Part shown: positions 52,215 through 61,210 of the stretch, piece after piece
Layout: the number at the start of each line of letters is the position of its first letter
Position numbering within the stretch: position 1 is the stretch's first letter
Assembly: GCF_013408425.1 (NCBI RefSeq)
Contig: NZ_JACBYV010000001.1
Location: 3,224,001 to 3,288,000 of the forward strand
From: Pseudomonas flavescens
GTDB taxonomy: Bacteria; Pseudomonadota; Gammaproteobacteria; Pseudomonadales; Pseudomonadaceae
Length of the DNA stretch: 64,000 nt
Reading direction: 5' to 3'
Translations under genes and position numbers: made by a program
The notes under the pieces: generated by a model
What the model saw: the letters and a program-made list of their open reading frames with translations, nothing else
Databases searched by the model: none
What the model was told of the DNA's origin: nothing

Positions 52215-53927
52215 TCAACGCGGCGCCAGGTGAGAGATCAACAACTGCACCGATTCCTGACCACGGAATTCGTTGACGTCCAGCTTGTAGGCCAGCTCGA
52301 CCCAGCGCACCGTCGGGTTGGGCCACACCTCACGGTCGACGCCAAAGGCGATGCCGTCCAGTTGCAGGCTGCCGCACTCGCTCTTCAGCACCACCTTGAG
52401 GTGGCGCTCACCGACGATGCGCTGCTGCACCAGCTGGAACGCGCCATGGAACAGCGGCTCGGGAAAATGCTGCCCCCAGGGCCCGGCATTGCGCAGCTCG
52501 CGGGCCAGCGGCAGGTTGAACTCGTCGATACTCAGCACGCCGTCGGACAGCAGCCGCCCGGTCAGGTCGTCCTCGCAGAGCTGACGACGAACTTCTTCGT
52601 CGAACGCCGCGGCAAAGGTCTCGAAGTGCTCGGCCGGCAGTGACAGGCCGGCGGCCATGGCGTGCCCGCCGAACTTGCTGATCAGCCCCGGATGGCGCGA
52701 CGCCACGGCATCCAGCGCGTCGCGGATATGAAAGCCCGGTACCGAGCGCGCGGAGCCCTTGAACATACCCTCCCCGGCGTCGGCGAAGGCAATGGTCGGA
52801 CGGTGATAGCGTTCCTTCAGGCGCGAGGCGAGGATGCCGATCACTCCCTGGTGCCAGTCGGCCTCGAACAGGCACAGCCCGAACGGCAGGTTTTCCAGGG
52901 GCAGATCCTTGAGCTGAGCCAGCGCCTCGCGCTGCATGCCCTGCTCGATGGCCTTGCGGTCCTGGTTGAACTGATCGAGCTGCACGGCCATGTCACGGGC
53001 CAGGCCTTCGTCCTCGCAGAGCAGGCATTCGATCCCCAGGCTCATGTCGTCGAGACGCCCGGCGGCATTCAGGCGCGGGCCGAGAATGAAGCCTAGGTCG
53101 GTGGAGGTGATGCGCCCATGCTGCTTGCCGGCGACCTCCAGCAACGCCCGCAACCCCGGCCGCGCGCGCCCGGCACGGATACGCGCCAGGCCCTGGTGCA
53201 CCAGAATGCGGTTGTTGGCGTCCAGGGGCACGACGTCGGCCACACTGCCCAGCGCGACCAGGTCGAGCAACTCGCCCAAATTGGGCTCGGGACGCTCGGC
53301 GCTGAACCAGCCCAGCTCGCGCAGTCGCGCACGCAGCGCCAGCAGCACGTAGAAAATCACCCCGACGCCGGCCAGCGATTTGCTCGGGAAGCTGCAGCCC
53401 GGCTGATTGGGATTGACGATGGCATCGGCGTCAGGCAATTCGTGGCCCGGCAGGTGATGGTCGGTGACCAGCACCTTCAGCCCCGCCGCCTTGGCCGCCG
53501 CCACGCCCTCGATGCTGGAGATGCCGTTGTCCACGGTGATCAGCAGTTCCGGCTCGCGGGTCAGCGCCACGGCGACGATTTCCGGCGTCAGGCCATAGCC
53601 GTACTCGAAGCGGTTCGGCACCAGATAATCGACATGGGCAGCGCCCAGCATGCGCAAACCGAGCATGCCAACGGTGCTCGCGGTGGCGCCATCGGCATCG
53701 AAATCGCCGACGATCAGCAGGCGCTGGCGCTCACGCAGCCCTTCGACCAGCAGCGCCACCGCCGCCTCGATGCCCTTGAGCTGGGTGAACGGAATCAGCC
53801 GTGCCAGACCCTTTTCCAGCTCCACTGCCGAGAGCACCCCACGGGCCGCGTAAAGGCGGGTCAACAACGGTGGCAGATTACCCAGATCGGGCAGAGAAGC
53901 GGGAAGCGGGCGGGACTCGATACGCAT
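52215..53927 (-). CDS. recJ: Single-stranded-DNA exonuclease RecJ
   Basis: The 570-residue 5'-3' ssDNA exonuclease of the DHH family acts in RecF-pathway recombination and mismatch repair. Catalytic motifs: 'VGDFDADGATASTVG' (motif I), 'ITVDNGISS', 'VTDHHLPG' (the DHH), 'VALGSVADVVPL', and 'GPRLNAAGRLDD'; the DHHA1 segment 'GGHAMAAGLSL' follows. Length is normal. No gene occupies the gap to yaeQ (69 bp), so both may be co-transcribed from upstream. Confidence 0.96.
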   Translation of the reverse strand: MRIESRPLPASLPDLGNLPPLLTRLYAARGVLSAVELEKGLARLIPFTQLKGIEAAVALLVEGLRERQRLLIVGDFDADGATASTVGMLGLRMLGAAHVDYLVPNRFEYGYGLTPEIVAVALTREPELLITVDNGISSIEGVAAAKAAGLKVLVTDHHLPGHELPDADAIVNPNQPGCSFPSKSLAGVGVIFYVLLALRARLRELGWFSAERPEPNLGELLDLVALGSVADVVPLDANNRILVHQGLARIRAGRARPGLRALLEVAGKQHGRITSTDLGFILGPRLNAAGRLDDMSLGIECLLCEDEGLARDMAVQLDQFNQDRKAIEQGMQREALAQLKDLPLENLPFGLCLFEADWHQGVIGILASRLKERYHRPTIAFADAGEGMFKGSARSVPGFHIRDALDAVASRHPGLISKFGGHAMAAGLSLPAEHFETFAAAFDEEVRRQLCEDDLTGRLLSDGVLSIDEFNLPLARELRNAGPWGQHFPEPLFHGAFQLVQQRIVGERHLKVVLKSECGSLQLDGIAFGVDREVWPNPTVRWVELAYKLDVNEFRGQESVQLLISHLAPR

Positions 53928-53996
53928 GGACGTCGGATTCTACTCGTGCGGTGAAACAGGGGGCGCGCCAGGCCCGCAGGCGTGGCGCGGGTCGGA

Positions 53997-54548
53997 TCAG
54001 TTGCCCAGCGTTCGCTCGCCAGCCAACCACTCCACGGGAATTTCGTGCTGGCCGCGCTCGTCGGTCACGAACAGCTCGCCATCGCTGATCATCACGCTCC
54101 AGCTCAGGGAACGGGGCAAATCCAGGGACAGATCGGCCAGTGCCTCCTGACCCAGGGCGACCACGTTGATGTTCTTCAGGGTGCGCACCGGGTCGAGGCA
54201 CTTGGTCTGCCACACGCGCAGGTTGCCGTAGGCCACCAGGCTGAATTTCTCGGTACGGCGCGAGCACCAGGTGATGCGCTCGCTGTCCGGCTGGCCGACT
54301 TCGATCCAGTGCAGCACACGACCGTCAAGGCTCTTCTCCCACAGCGCCGGCTCGTCGACATCGGACAGGCCGCGGCCGAAGGCCAGATGCTCCTGATAGA
54401 ACAAGGCATAGGCGATCAGCCGCGCCGCCAGACGCTCCTCGGTTTCCGAGGGATGACGGGCCACGGTGAAACGCAGGCTCTCATAGATGCTGCGATCGAT
54501 ATCGGTGAGGTTGAGATCGATCTTGTAGGTCGTGGACGGCTGGGCCAT
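53997..54548 (-). CDS. yaeQ: YaeQ family protein
   Basis: The 183-residue protein matches YaeQ (181 residues in E. coli): 'YKIDLNLTDIDRSIYESL' at the start, 'RHPSETEERLAARLIAYAL', 'LWEKSLDGRVLHWIEVGQPD' and 'ERITWCSRRTEKFSLVAYG'. The fold is PD-(D/E)XK nuclease-like by published structure, and its biological role is unresolved. The ATG at 54548 gives the family N-terminus; the 25-codon upstream extension is unsupported. Confidence 0.9.
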   Translation of the reverse strand: MAQPSTTYKIDLNLTDIDRSIYESLRFTVARHPSETEERLAARLIAYALFYQEHLAFGRGLSDVDEPALWEKSLDGRVLHWIEVGQPDSERITWCSRRTEKFSLVAYGNLRVWQTKCLDPVRTLKNINVVALGQEALADLSLDLPRSLSWSVMISDGELFVTDERGQHEIPVEWLAGERTLGN

Positions 54549-54644
54549 GGCGCACTTCTTGGAATTCGGAAAAGTGCGCCAGTCTAGCAGGCCAGCTGGA
54601 AGCGTGGGCAGAGCGCCGCCCAAAGGGGCGCCTGCCCTGCCTCG

Positions 54645-56288
54645 TCAGGACTCGGCTTTCCAGTCCGGATAGCGACGCTCTGCTGGCGCCGGCGGGAAGT
54701 ACTGGTACAGCCAGGTTTCGCTCAGCACTTCCTTGTTGTCGACGCGGCGCAGGTAGGCACGCATGTTCACAGGCTCGACGCTGTCGCTGCTCGGGAACCA
54801 GTCGAACTGTGCGCGGAAGCCTTCGACTTCCGGGTACAGGGCAAGGATGCTGAAATCCTTGACCTCACCGTGGGAAGCCTCGACGACCACCTCGACCTGG
54901 GCCTTGGCGTCCATCTTGGCCAGCGGGCCGCCACCGAAGTCGATGGCGAAACGACGTGCCCACTGCTTTGGCCAGTGCTCGCCCGGCGCCCAGCCAAGAG
55001 TGAAACCACCCATGCCGGAGCGGGTAGCCTGCACCTGCGCCAGGGTCGGCTTGACCGGCGGCAGCGCTGCCCAGTGCAGTTTGTAGCCGAAGTTGAGCGA
55101 CGTGCCGGGCTCGATGGCCTGCTTGGGGTTCCAGAAGCAGACGATGTTGTCCATGGTTTCGCCGGTGGTAGGAATCTCCAGCAGATCGATGCTGCCCTCG
55201 CCCCACGGGGTGGTCGGCTCGACCCACAGGCTCGGCCGGCGGCTGTACCAGACCACGGTGTCCTGATACGACTTGAAGTCATGGTCGAACTGCACCAGGC
55301 CGAAGCCTTTCGGGTTGGTATCGGCGAAGGCGTTGAACTGCAGTTTCTCCGGATTGTTCAGCGGTCGGCAGACCCACTCGCCGTTGCCGCGCCACATGGA
55401 CAGGCGGTCGCTGTCGTGAATCGCCGTGGCGACGAAATCACACATGCGCCGCTCGTGCCCGCCGCAGGAAAACATGCTGGTCATCGGTGAGATGCCCAGT
55501 TGCTTGATGGTCTTGCGGGCATTGATGTGGGCGTCGATGTCCATCACCACGCGGTCTTCCAGGCAATCGATATCGAAGCGGAAGGCACCGGTGGCACTCG
55601 GCGAATCGAGCAACGCATAGAGGACGAAACGGGTGGCGTTCTTGTCCGGCGTTTCGAACCAGAATTCGGTGAAATCGGGGAATTCTTCAGGCGTGTCGGT
55701 AAAGGTATCGACGGCCAGGCCGCGGGCCGACAGGCCGTACTGGCCGGTGTTGTCCACCGCGCGGAAATAGCTGGCGCCGAGGAAGGAGACGATGTCGTAC
55801 TTGGCGATGTTCGGCTGTTTGAACACCTTGAGACCGGCGAAGCCCAGGTCACCCTTGAGCTGCGCAACGTCCACGCCACTCTTGCCGTATTCGAACAGTT
55901 CGGGACGGAAATGCACTTCGCGGGCGACCCGGCTCTTGGCATCGACGGCATGCATGCGCACGGGCTGACGAAAGCCCATGCCGACGTGGAAGAACTGCAC
56001 ATCCAGTTGCCCGTCCAGTTCGTTCCACAGCGAGTGCGCCGGGTCGTACTGGATGGCATTGAACTGCTGGGGCGTCAGCTCGGCGAGGGTCTTGGGCAAC
56101 ACCTCGGCGGTGCTCTTGTAGGCCCTGCCGGCCATGCTCTTGGCGCGCGACTGCAGCTGTTTGAAATCGAAGGATTCGGCCTTGCCGTCGGCGGTTTCGG
56201 CGAAGCTGCGCAGGCTGAACAGTCCGGCAGGAAGACCGGCACAAGCTGCCATCAACATGGAAGCTTTCAGGAGGTTACGTCTTTGCAT
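54645..56288 (-). CDS. opgD: Periplasmic glucan biosynthesis protein OpgD (MdoD)
   Basis: A 547-residue protein of the OpgG/OpgD family. The twin-arginine signal '[23 protein letters not shown]' region (RRNLLKA) explains Tat export and separates OpgD from Sec-exported OpgG. The beta-sandwich domain carries '[16 protein letters not shown]' and '[26 protein letters not shown]', conserved in the family. E. coli OpgD was recently shown to cleave beta-1,2-glucans, shaping osmoregulated periplasmic glucans. No opgG/opgH neighbour is seen in the window. AGGTA precedes the ATG at 56288. Confidence 0.93.
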   Translation of the reverse strand: MQRRNLLKASMLMAACAGLPAGLFSLRSFAETADGKAESFDFKQLQSRAKSMAGRAYKSTAEVLPKTLAELTPQQFNAIQYDPAHSLWNELDGQLDVQFFHVGMGFRQPVRMHAVDAKSRVAREVHFRPELFEYGKSGVDVAQLKGDLGFAGLKVFKQPNIAKYDIVSFLGASYFRAVDNTGQYGLSARGLAVDTFTDTPEEFPDFTEFWFETPDKNATRFVLYALLDSPSATGAFRFDIDCLEDRVVMDIDAHINARKTIKQLGISPMTSMFSCGGHERRMCDFVATAIHDSDRLSMWRGNGEWVCRPLNNPEKLQFNAFADTNPKGFGLVQFDHDFKSYQDTVVWYSRRPSLWVEPTTPWGEGSIDLLEIPTTGETMDNIVCFWNPKQAIEPGTSLNFGYKLHWAALPPVKPTLAQVQATRSGMGGFTLGWAPGEHWPKQWARRFAIDFGGGPLAKMDAKAQVEVVVEASHGEVKDFSILALYPEVEGFRAQFDWFPSSDSVEPVNMRAYLRRVDNKEVLSETWLYQYFPPAPAERRYPDWKAES

Positions 56289-56421
56289 GGGCGTACCTGA
56301 TGGGTTGGGATCTGCCCGAAGGCGATAAAAAAGACCTACAACAGATAGCCCTACCCGCCACATGGTTCCACGGAGAATTTGCAACCGTCAGTGTGCGGCC
56401 GCAGGATGACAGGCGAAACGC

Positions 56422-56883
56422 CTAGCGTTTCGCTTGCAGCAGCGCCCTGATGGCCTTGCGATCACGCTTGCCATCGCGCTTGCCGAGCAGTTCGAGAAAG
56501 GCGAAGGAATCGAGGCCATTGAGCGTGGTCTTCGGGCTGACGATCTTGCGCCGCGGATCGGCGCCGCCTTCGAGCAGCAGCTTCACCAGCTCCGGCTCGT
56601 CATAGAGGATCGCGCCATTGAGGGCGGAGAGGCCCATCTGATCGGGTTCGTCGACCGGGCAACCGGCCTGCAGCGCCTCTTTCATCTGCGCCAGCGCCAT
56701 GTCCTTGCGCGCTGGCGACTCGCCATAGGCGGCGGCCATCAGGGTCAGGGTCGGTGCCTGCATGCTCGCATTGCCAAGCACGCAACCACGCTCGTCCATC
56801 ACCTGCAGGCCATGATCTTCCTGGGCATCTTCGGCATGGGCAAGGCTGGTCAGTAGGCACAGCACAAGAACTTTAGACCGCAT
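56422..56883 (-). CDS. Secreted ankyrin-repeat-like small protein
   Basis: A 153-residue protein with a signal peptide ('MRSKVLVLCLLTSLAHA') and ankyrin-like helices ('GLSALNGAILYDEPELVKLLLEGGADPRRK', about residues 82-112). It is probably periplasmic and protein-binding. Its first 11 bp overlap the 3' end of sbcC, so it is translationally close to it, although a common function with a nuclease is not obvious. The ATG at 56883 starts the signal peptide. Confidence 0.77.
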   Translation of the reverse strand: MRSKVLVLCLLTSLAHAEDAQEDHGLQVMDERGCVLGNASMQAPTLTLMAAAYGESPARKDMALAQMKEALQAGCPVDEPDQMGLSALNGAILYDEPELVKLLLEGGADPRRKIVSPKTTLNGLDSFAFLELLGKRDGKRDRKAIRALLQAKR

Positions 56884-59800
56884 AACGTTTCTCCAACGTG
56901 CTGTAACCCATGCCAACCCCCTTGCTGACCTTGAGCTGCACGGCGACCCGCTCCTTGAGCGCCTCGACGTGGCTGATCACACCGATCATCTTGCCGCTGG
57001 CGTTGAGGTTGTCCAATGCATCGAGGGCGACCTCCAGTGTTTCCCCGTCCAGGGTACCGAAGCCTTCATCGAGAAACAGCGAGTCGATGCGCGTCTTGTG
57101 GCTGACCAGATCGGACAGCGCCAGAGCCAGGGCCAGGCTGACCAGAAAACTTTCGCCGCCGGACAAGGTGCGCGTGTCCCTGGCCACATCGCCCTGCCAG
57201 GTATCGATCACCTCCAGTTCCAGCTCACCCAGCGACTTGCGCGCCAACTGGTAACGACCATGCAGGCGCTGCAGTTGACCATTGGCCAGGTGCACCAGAT
57301 GGCCGAGGGTCAGCCCCTGGGCGAAACGCCGGTACTTGGCGCCGTCGGCCGAGCCGATCAGGCTGTTGAGCTGTTGCCAGCTATCGTACTCGCGGCGCTG
57401 TGCCTCGATGGCCTCGAACAGCGCCTGCTGATTGAGACGGCGCTGGGCGTCGCCCTGCAACTGCCCGCGAATTTCGCCCTGGCGCTGGCCCAGCTGCTTC
57501 AAGGCCGCCTGCAAGGCCTGCAGCTGTTCGTCCAGATGCTCGGCACTGTGCTCGGTCTGTGGGTCCGTATGCAGCGTGCTCAACTGTGCTTGAGCCGAGG
57601 CATGCAGCGCTCGGGCTTCGGTCTGGGCTTTCTCCAGGCGCTGCCTGAGCGCCAGCAACTGCTCGCGCTGGCTCTCGTCGAGCAGGGCTTCCAGGAACTC
57701 GCCTTCATCGCCGAACGGGCTGCCCTCCAGTGCCGCCTGCCAATGAGCGGCAGCGCTCTGCTCGGCCTCGCTCAGACCGACCTGCCGCTGAGCGAAGCCC
57801 TCCAGCGTGACGCGCAGTTCCAGGCCGCGCTGCTCCGCACTCCGCCACCCCGCCTCGGCCGACTCGAGACGTGCAGCGGCCTGGTCCAGCAACCCGGTGA
57901 CCAGCGGTTCACCGCCCGCCTCCTGCCAGCGTGCCTGCCACTGTTGTGCCTGTTTATCCGCATCGGCGACCTGGTGCTGCAAGCCTGGTTGCTGCTGTGC
58001 CAGCACCTGACGCCGCTGCTGCGCCTCCTGCCAGCGCCCGGCGTCGGCCTTGCGATCGGCCAGCCAGGCCGCTCCGTCAGCGGGTAGTGAATGACCGAAG
58101 GCGGCCAGTTGTGCCGTCAGTTCGGCCTCGACCTGGCCGTGGTGCTCTCGCTGTGCGTCGAGCTGCTCGCTCAACGCCTGCGCCGCCGCCTGGGCGAGAT
58201 CGCGGTCGCGCTCGATGGCGCTCAGTTGCTGCTGGGCCGCCAGATGTTTCTGGGTGCTGATGCCGGCATCCTGGCGGGTGCGTTCGAGTTCCTGCTTGAG
58301 GCCATCGAGCTGCTTGAGGGTCGCGTCGACCTCGACGCGTTCGGCGATCTGCCGGGTTTGCGCGGCGGCGAGTGCTGGCTCGTCATCGGGCAGTGGGTCG
58401 AGCACCTCGCCCTGACGCTGCCAGGCAGCGACCAGCGCATCGAGCTGGCGCTGCAGTTCCTGCTCCTGCTCCCTGCTCTGCGCCACCTGGGCCTGCAGCG
58501 CGGCAAGCTGATTGCCGAGATCCTGCCCCTGCTCGGTCAGTGCCTCGAGCGTCTGCCGCGCCTCATCGCGCTCACGCTGGGTCGCCGATACGTCCAGTGC
58601 CTGATAGGCGGCGATGGCCGGGTGCTCGGTGGAACCACACAGCGGGCAGGCCTCGCCGGCCTGAAGTTGGCTGCGATAGGCCTCCAGCGCCTGAATGCGC
58701 TGCTCCTGCTCGAGGAGCTTGTCCTGATCGGTCAGCCGCTGCTTGACCTCCCGATAGCGCTCGCGCAATGCCGAACGCCGCCCCTCGCGCTCGGCCAGAT
58801 CGTGCTGCTGTCGGGCAAGACCGGCCGCAACGCGCTGCTGTTGCTGCCCGAGCTGGCTACGTCGCTCAGCCAGTTGCCCCAGCTGCTCCAGTGCGCTGCC
58901 GCGGGCGTGCACCTGCTGCCAGTGATTGCGCCAGTCGGTTTCGCTGCGCCCGGCCAGGGCCTTCTGCCAGCGCGCTTCCACCTCGGCGACACGCTGTTCG
59001 GCATTGGCCTTGGTCTGGGCGGCAGCCTGCACCGATTGGGCAAGCCCGCTGAGGCTGAGCTGAAACTGCTGCAACTGATCGTCGCCAGCCCGCCGCCTGG
59101 CCTGTAACGTGGCCATGGCCTGCTGCGCCTGATCGCGCGCGTCGAAGGCATGCTGCCAGCCGCTGAGCTGGGTGCTCAATCGTTCATGGTCGGCAGAGGC
59201 CTGCAACTGCACATCGAGGGCGCGACACTCATCGTCCAGGCGCTGCAAGGCCCCGTACCTTTCCAGGGCGATCGCAGCGCTGGCCTGCGCTGCCAGCTCG
59301 AGACTCGCCTGCAGACGTTCACCGACTGCGGCAAGCTCCTGACGATGCGCTCGTTGTTGATCTTCACTGGTCGCCAACGCCCTGGCAGCCTCGCGCCTGG
59401 CCTGATACGCAGGCTGTAGCCGCTGCGCGGGCTCGCTCTTGTGCAGGCGCGTGAGTTCGCTGGCCGCCTCGTGCTCGGCCTGGCTGGCGGCCTCGACCTG
59501 AATGGCCGCCGCCGTGACCTGCGCCTCGGCGCGCGCCAGATCGGTCAGCCACTGCCGCTGTCGGCCGGCTTCGGCGAACGCGCTCTGCGTTTCGCCTTCC
59601 TCTACCGCCAGTTGCGCCGCCTCGTCACCAAGGGCCTGGCGCTGCTCGTCACCAAGCAGCTCGACGCCCTCGGCACGGGCGCGCAACTGATCGAGATGGG
59701 TCTTCACGTCGCGGGTCTGCTCGAACACCCGCTGGGAAATCAGCCCGTAGATGTCGGTACCGGTCAGCTCTTCCAGCAACTCGGCGCGCTGGTTGGCGGA

Positions 59801-60286
59801 GGCCTCCAAAAAAGCGGCGAAACCGCCCTGGGCCAGCAGCATCGATTTGGTGAAACGGCCAAAATCCAGGCCGGTCAGGCGCTCCACTTCGCGGGGTTTC
59901 TCACTGAGCTTGTCGGTGATGATTTCGCCATCCAGCCGCGCCAGCTCGGCCTTGGCGCCCTGCAACGCGCCGTCGGACTTGTCCCGCGCGCGCCGCTGGC
60001 TCCAGAACGCGCGATAGCCCTGTCCCTTGACCTCGAACTCGACCTCGGCCAGGCACTCGGCCGTGTGCCGGGTCATCAGCTCGTTTTCGCCGCCGACCCG
60101 CTCCATGCGCGGCGTGCGGTGGTACAGCGCCAGGCAGATGGCATCGAGCAGGGTGGTCTTGCCCGCACCGGTCGGCCCGGTGATGGCGAACAGGCCATTG
60201 CTGGCGAAGGGCTCGGCGGTGAAATCGATCTTCCACTCGCCCTTGAGCGAGTTGAGGTTCTTCAGACGCAGGCTGAGAATTTTCAT
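56873..60286 (-). CDS. sbcC: SbcC: ATPase subunit of the SbcCD nuclease
   Basis: A 1137-residue Rad50-like SMC protein. Walker A 'GPTGAGKTTLLDAI' (near residues 37-50) is at the N-terminus. Very long coiled coils flank the zinc hook 'CPLCGS' (near residue 547). The C-terminal half has the ABC signature 'LSGGESFLVSLALALALSDL' and the Walker B 'SLFLDEGFGTLD'. With SbcD it cleaves hairpins and DNA ends. sbcD normally lies directly upstream on the same strand, often overlapping. Here a GntR regulator is there instead, and the ATG has no Shine-Dalgarno sequence, as if it once relied on coupling. Confidence 0.95.
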   Translation of the reverse strand: MKILSLRLKNLNSLKGEWKIDFTAEPFASNGLFAITGPTGAGKTTLLDAICLALYHRTPRMERVGGENELMTRHTAECLAEVEFEVKGQGYRAFWSQRRARDKSDGALQGAKAELARLDGEIITDKLSEKPREVERLTGLDFGRFTKSMLLAQGGFAAFLEASANQRAELLEELTGTDIYGLISQRVFEQTRDVKTHLDQLRARAEGVELLGDEQRQALGDEAAQLAVEEGETQSAFAEAGRQRQWLTDLARAEAQVTAAAIQVEAASQAEHEAASELTRLHKSEPAQRLQPAYQARREAARALATSEDQQRAHRQELAAVGERLQASLELAAQASAAIALERYGALQRLDDECRALDVQLQASADHERLSTQLSGWQHAFDARDQAQQAMATLQARRRAGDDQLQQFQLSLSGLAQSVQAAAQTKANAEQRVAEVEARWQKALAGRSETDWRNHWQQVHARGSALEQLGQLAERRSQLGQQQQRVAAGLARQQHDLAEREGRRSALRERYREVKQRLTDQDKLLEQEQRIQALEAYRSQLQAGEACPLCGSTEHPAIAAYQALDVSATQRERDEARQTLEALTEQGQDLGNQLAALQAQVAQSREQEQELQRQLDALVAAWQRQGEVLDPLPDDEPALAAAQTRQIAERVEVDATLKQLDGLKQELERTRQDAGISTQKHLAAQQQLSAIERDRDLAQAAAQALSEQLDAQREHHGQVEAELTAQLAAFGHSLPADGAAWLADRKADAGRWQEAQQRRQVLAQQQPGLQHQVADADKQAQQWQARWQEAGGEPLVTGLLDQAAARLESAEAGWRSAEQRGLELRVTLEGFAQRQVGLSEAEQSAAAHWQAALEGSPFGDEGEFLEALLDESQREQLLALRQRLEKAQTEARALHASAQAQLSTLHTDPQTEHSAEHLDEQLQALQAALKQLGQRQGEIRGQLQGDAQRRLNQQALFEAIEAQRREYDSWQQLNSLIGSADGAKYRRFAQGLTLGHLVHLANGQLQRLHGRYQLARKSLGELELEVIDTWQGDVARDTRTLSGGESFLVSLALALALSDLVSHKTRIDSLFLDEGFGTLDGETLEVALDALDNLNASGKMIGVISHVEALKERVAVQLKVSKGVGMGYSTLEKRYAV

Positions 60287-60359
60287 GAACGGGGGGCTGG
60301 GCTCGGGTCACGGCAGAACGGCTATTGTGGCACCGTTGCCGCAGGGGTGCAGCCAGCCC

Positions 60360-61097
60360 CTAGCTCTGCGACCTTTCACGCTTCATCTGCATGACCAGTG
60401 TGAAGCGGTCAGCCGGGTGCACGGTTTCCGAGACCACCACCAGTTCGCCCTGCTCGTCGCGGTAATGGCGGACGATCTTCAGCCCCGGCGCACCGACTTC
60501 GGCATTCAGGCTGCTCGCCAGCTCGGCATCGAGCAGCACGGCCTTGACCTGCTGATCGACGATCTCGATATGCCGCCCATAGCGCTTTTCGATCAGTGCG
60601 GAGATCAGTTCGTCCGGGTGCTCACGGGCCAGTTCGATGGCCGCCTCGTAGCACTGCTCGGCGTACACGTCGGTCCAGCACAGCGGAGCATGGGCGTGCC
60701 CCTCCTCGATGCGGATGCTCGATACGCAGAAGTAGCGGCCGCCTGGCTGCAGGCCGAGGCGCTTGGCTTCGGCGATATCGGCGACGAAATGATTGACGCG
60801 CTGGATGCTGCGGATCTGGGTTTCCGCCAGGTGCACCAGGTCCGCGACCGACGCCAGCGATTGCGAGTAACCGCCGCTGGGCGAAGCCGATTCGACCCGG
60901 GTGCCGACGCGCTTGCGACGCGATACCAGCCCCTGGTTGAGCAGTTGGGTGATGGCTGCTCGCACCGTGTGCCGGCTGACCCCGTAGATCTCGCACAGCT
61001 CCAGTTCCGTGGGCAGCAGGGACCCCACCGGGTAACGCCCGTTGACGATGCTTTCCGTCAGATCCCTTGCCACGACCGCATAAAGCGCCTGATTCAC
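60360..61097 (-). CDS. GntR/HutC-family regulator with UTRA domain
   Basis: A 245-residue regulator: GntR winged helix ('PTELELCEIYGVSRHTVRAAITQLLNQGLV', residues 29-59) followed by a UTRA effector domain ('GRYFCVSSIRIEEGHAHAPLCWTDVY' and 'PGLKIVRHYRDEQGELVVVSETVHP'). UTRA proteins bind small metabolites. It starts at a GTG (61097) with GGTGAAC nearby. Divergent from a lyase-transporter pair across 113 bp, so it is the probable regulator of that module. The effector is unknown. Confidence 0.88.
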   Translation of the reverse strand: MNQALYAVVARDLTESIVNGRYPVGSLLPTELELCEIYGVSRHTVRAAITQLLNQGLVSRRKRVGTRVESASPSGGYSQSLASVADLVHLAETQIRSIQRVNHFVADIAEAKRLGLQPGGRYFCVSSIRIEEGHAHAPLCWTDVYAEQCYEAAIELAREHPDELISALIEKRYGRHIEIVDQQVKAVLLDAELASSLNAEVGAPGLKIVRHYRDEQGELVVVSETVHPADRFTLVMQMKRERSQS

Positions 61098-61153
61098 CGT
61101 TCACCTGCTCCCGATCCGTTGCGGTTGACAGTGTATCAGCGCAGGCGTATTTA

Positions 61154-61181
61154 TTATGTCCGTACATATAAGTTATGTCCG
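61154..61181. promoter_or_regulatory. Candidate operator between the GntR regulator and the lyase gene
   Basis: TTATGTCCG occurs twice, at 61154-61162 and 61173-61181, 19 bp apart. The first also forms a partial inverted repeat, TATGT-CCGT-ACATA (61155-61168), of the GT-N4-AC type seen in HutC-subfamily sites. The region 61140-61200 is AT-rich and lies 30-57 bp before the lyase start. Confidence 0.55.
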
Positions 61182-61210
61182 ATCAATAATAACAGCCAGG
61201 ATCCTTTCCC

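Noticed and set aside
60287..60359. Remnant of an SbcD C-terminus upstream of sbcC
   Set aside because: One frame stays open for only 12 codons after a TAG and ends at a TGA overlapping the sbcC ATG; nothing SbcD-like can be recognised.
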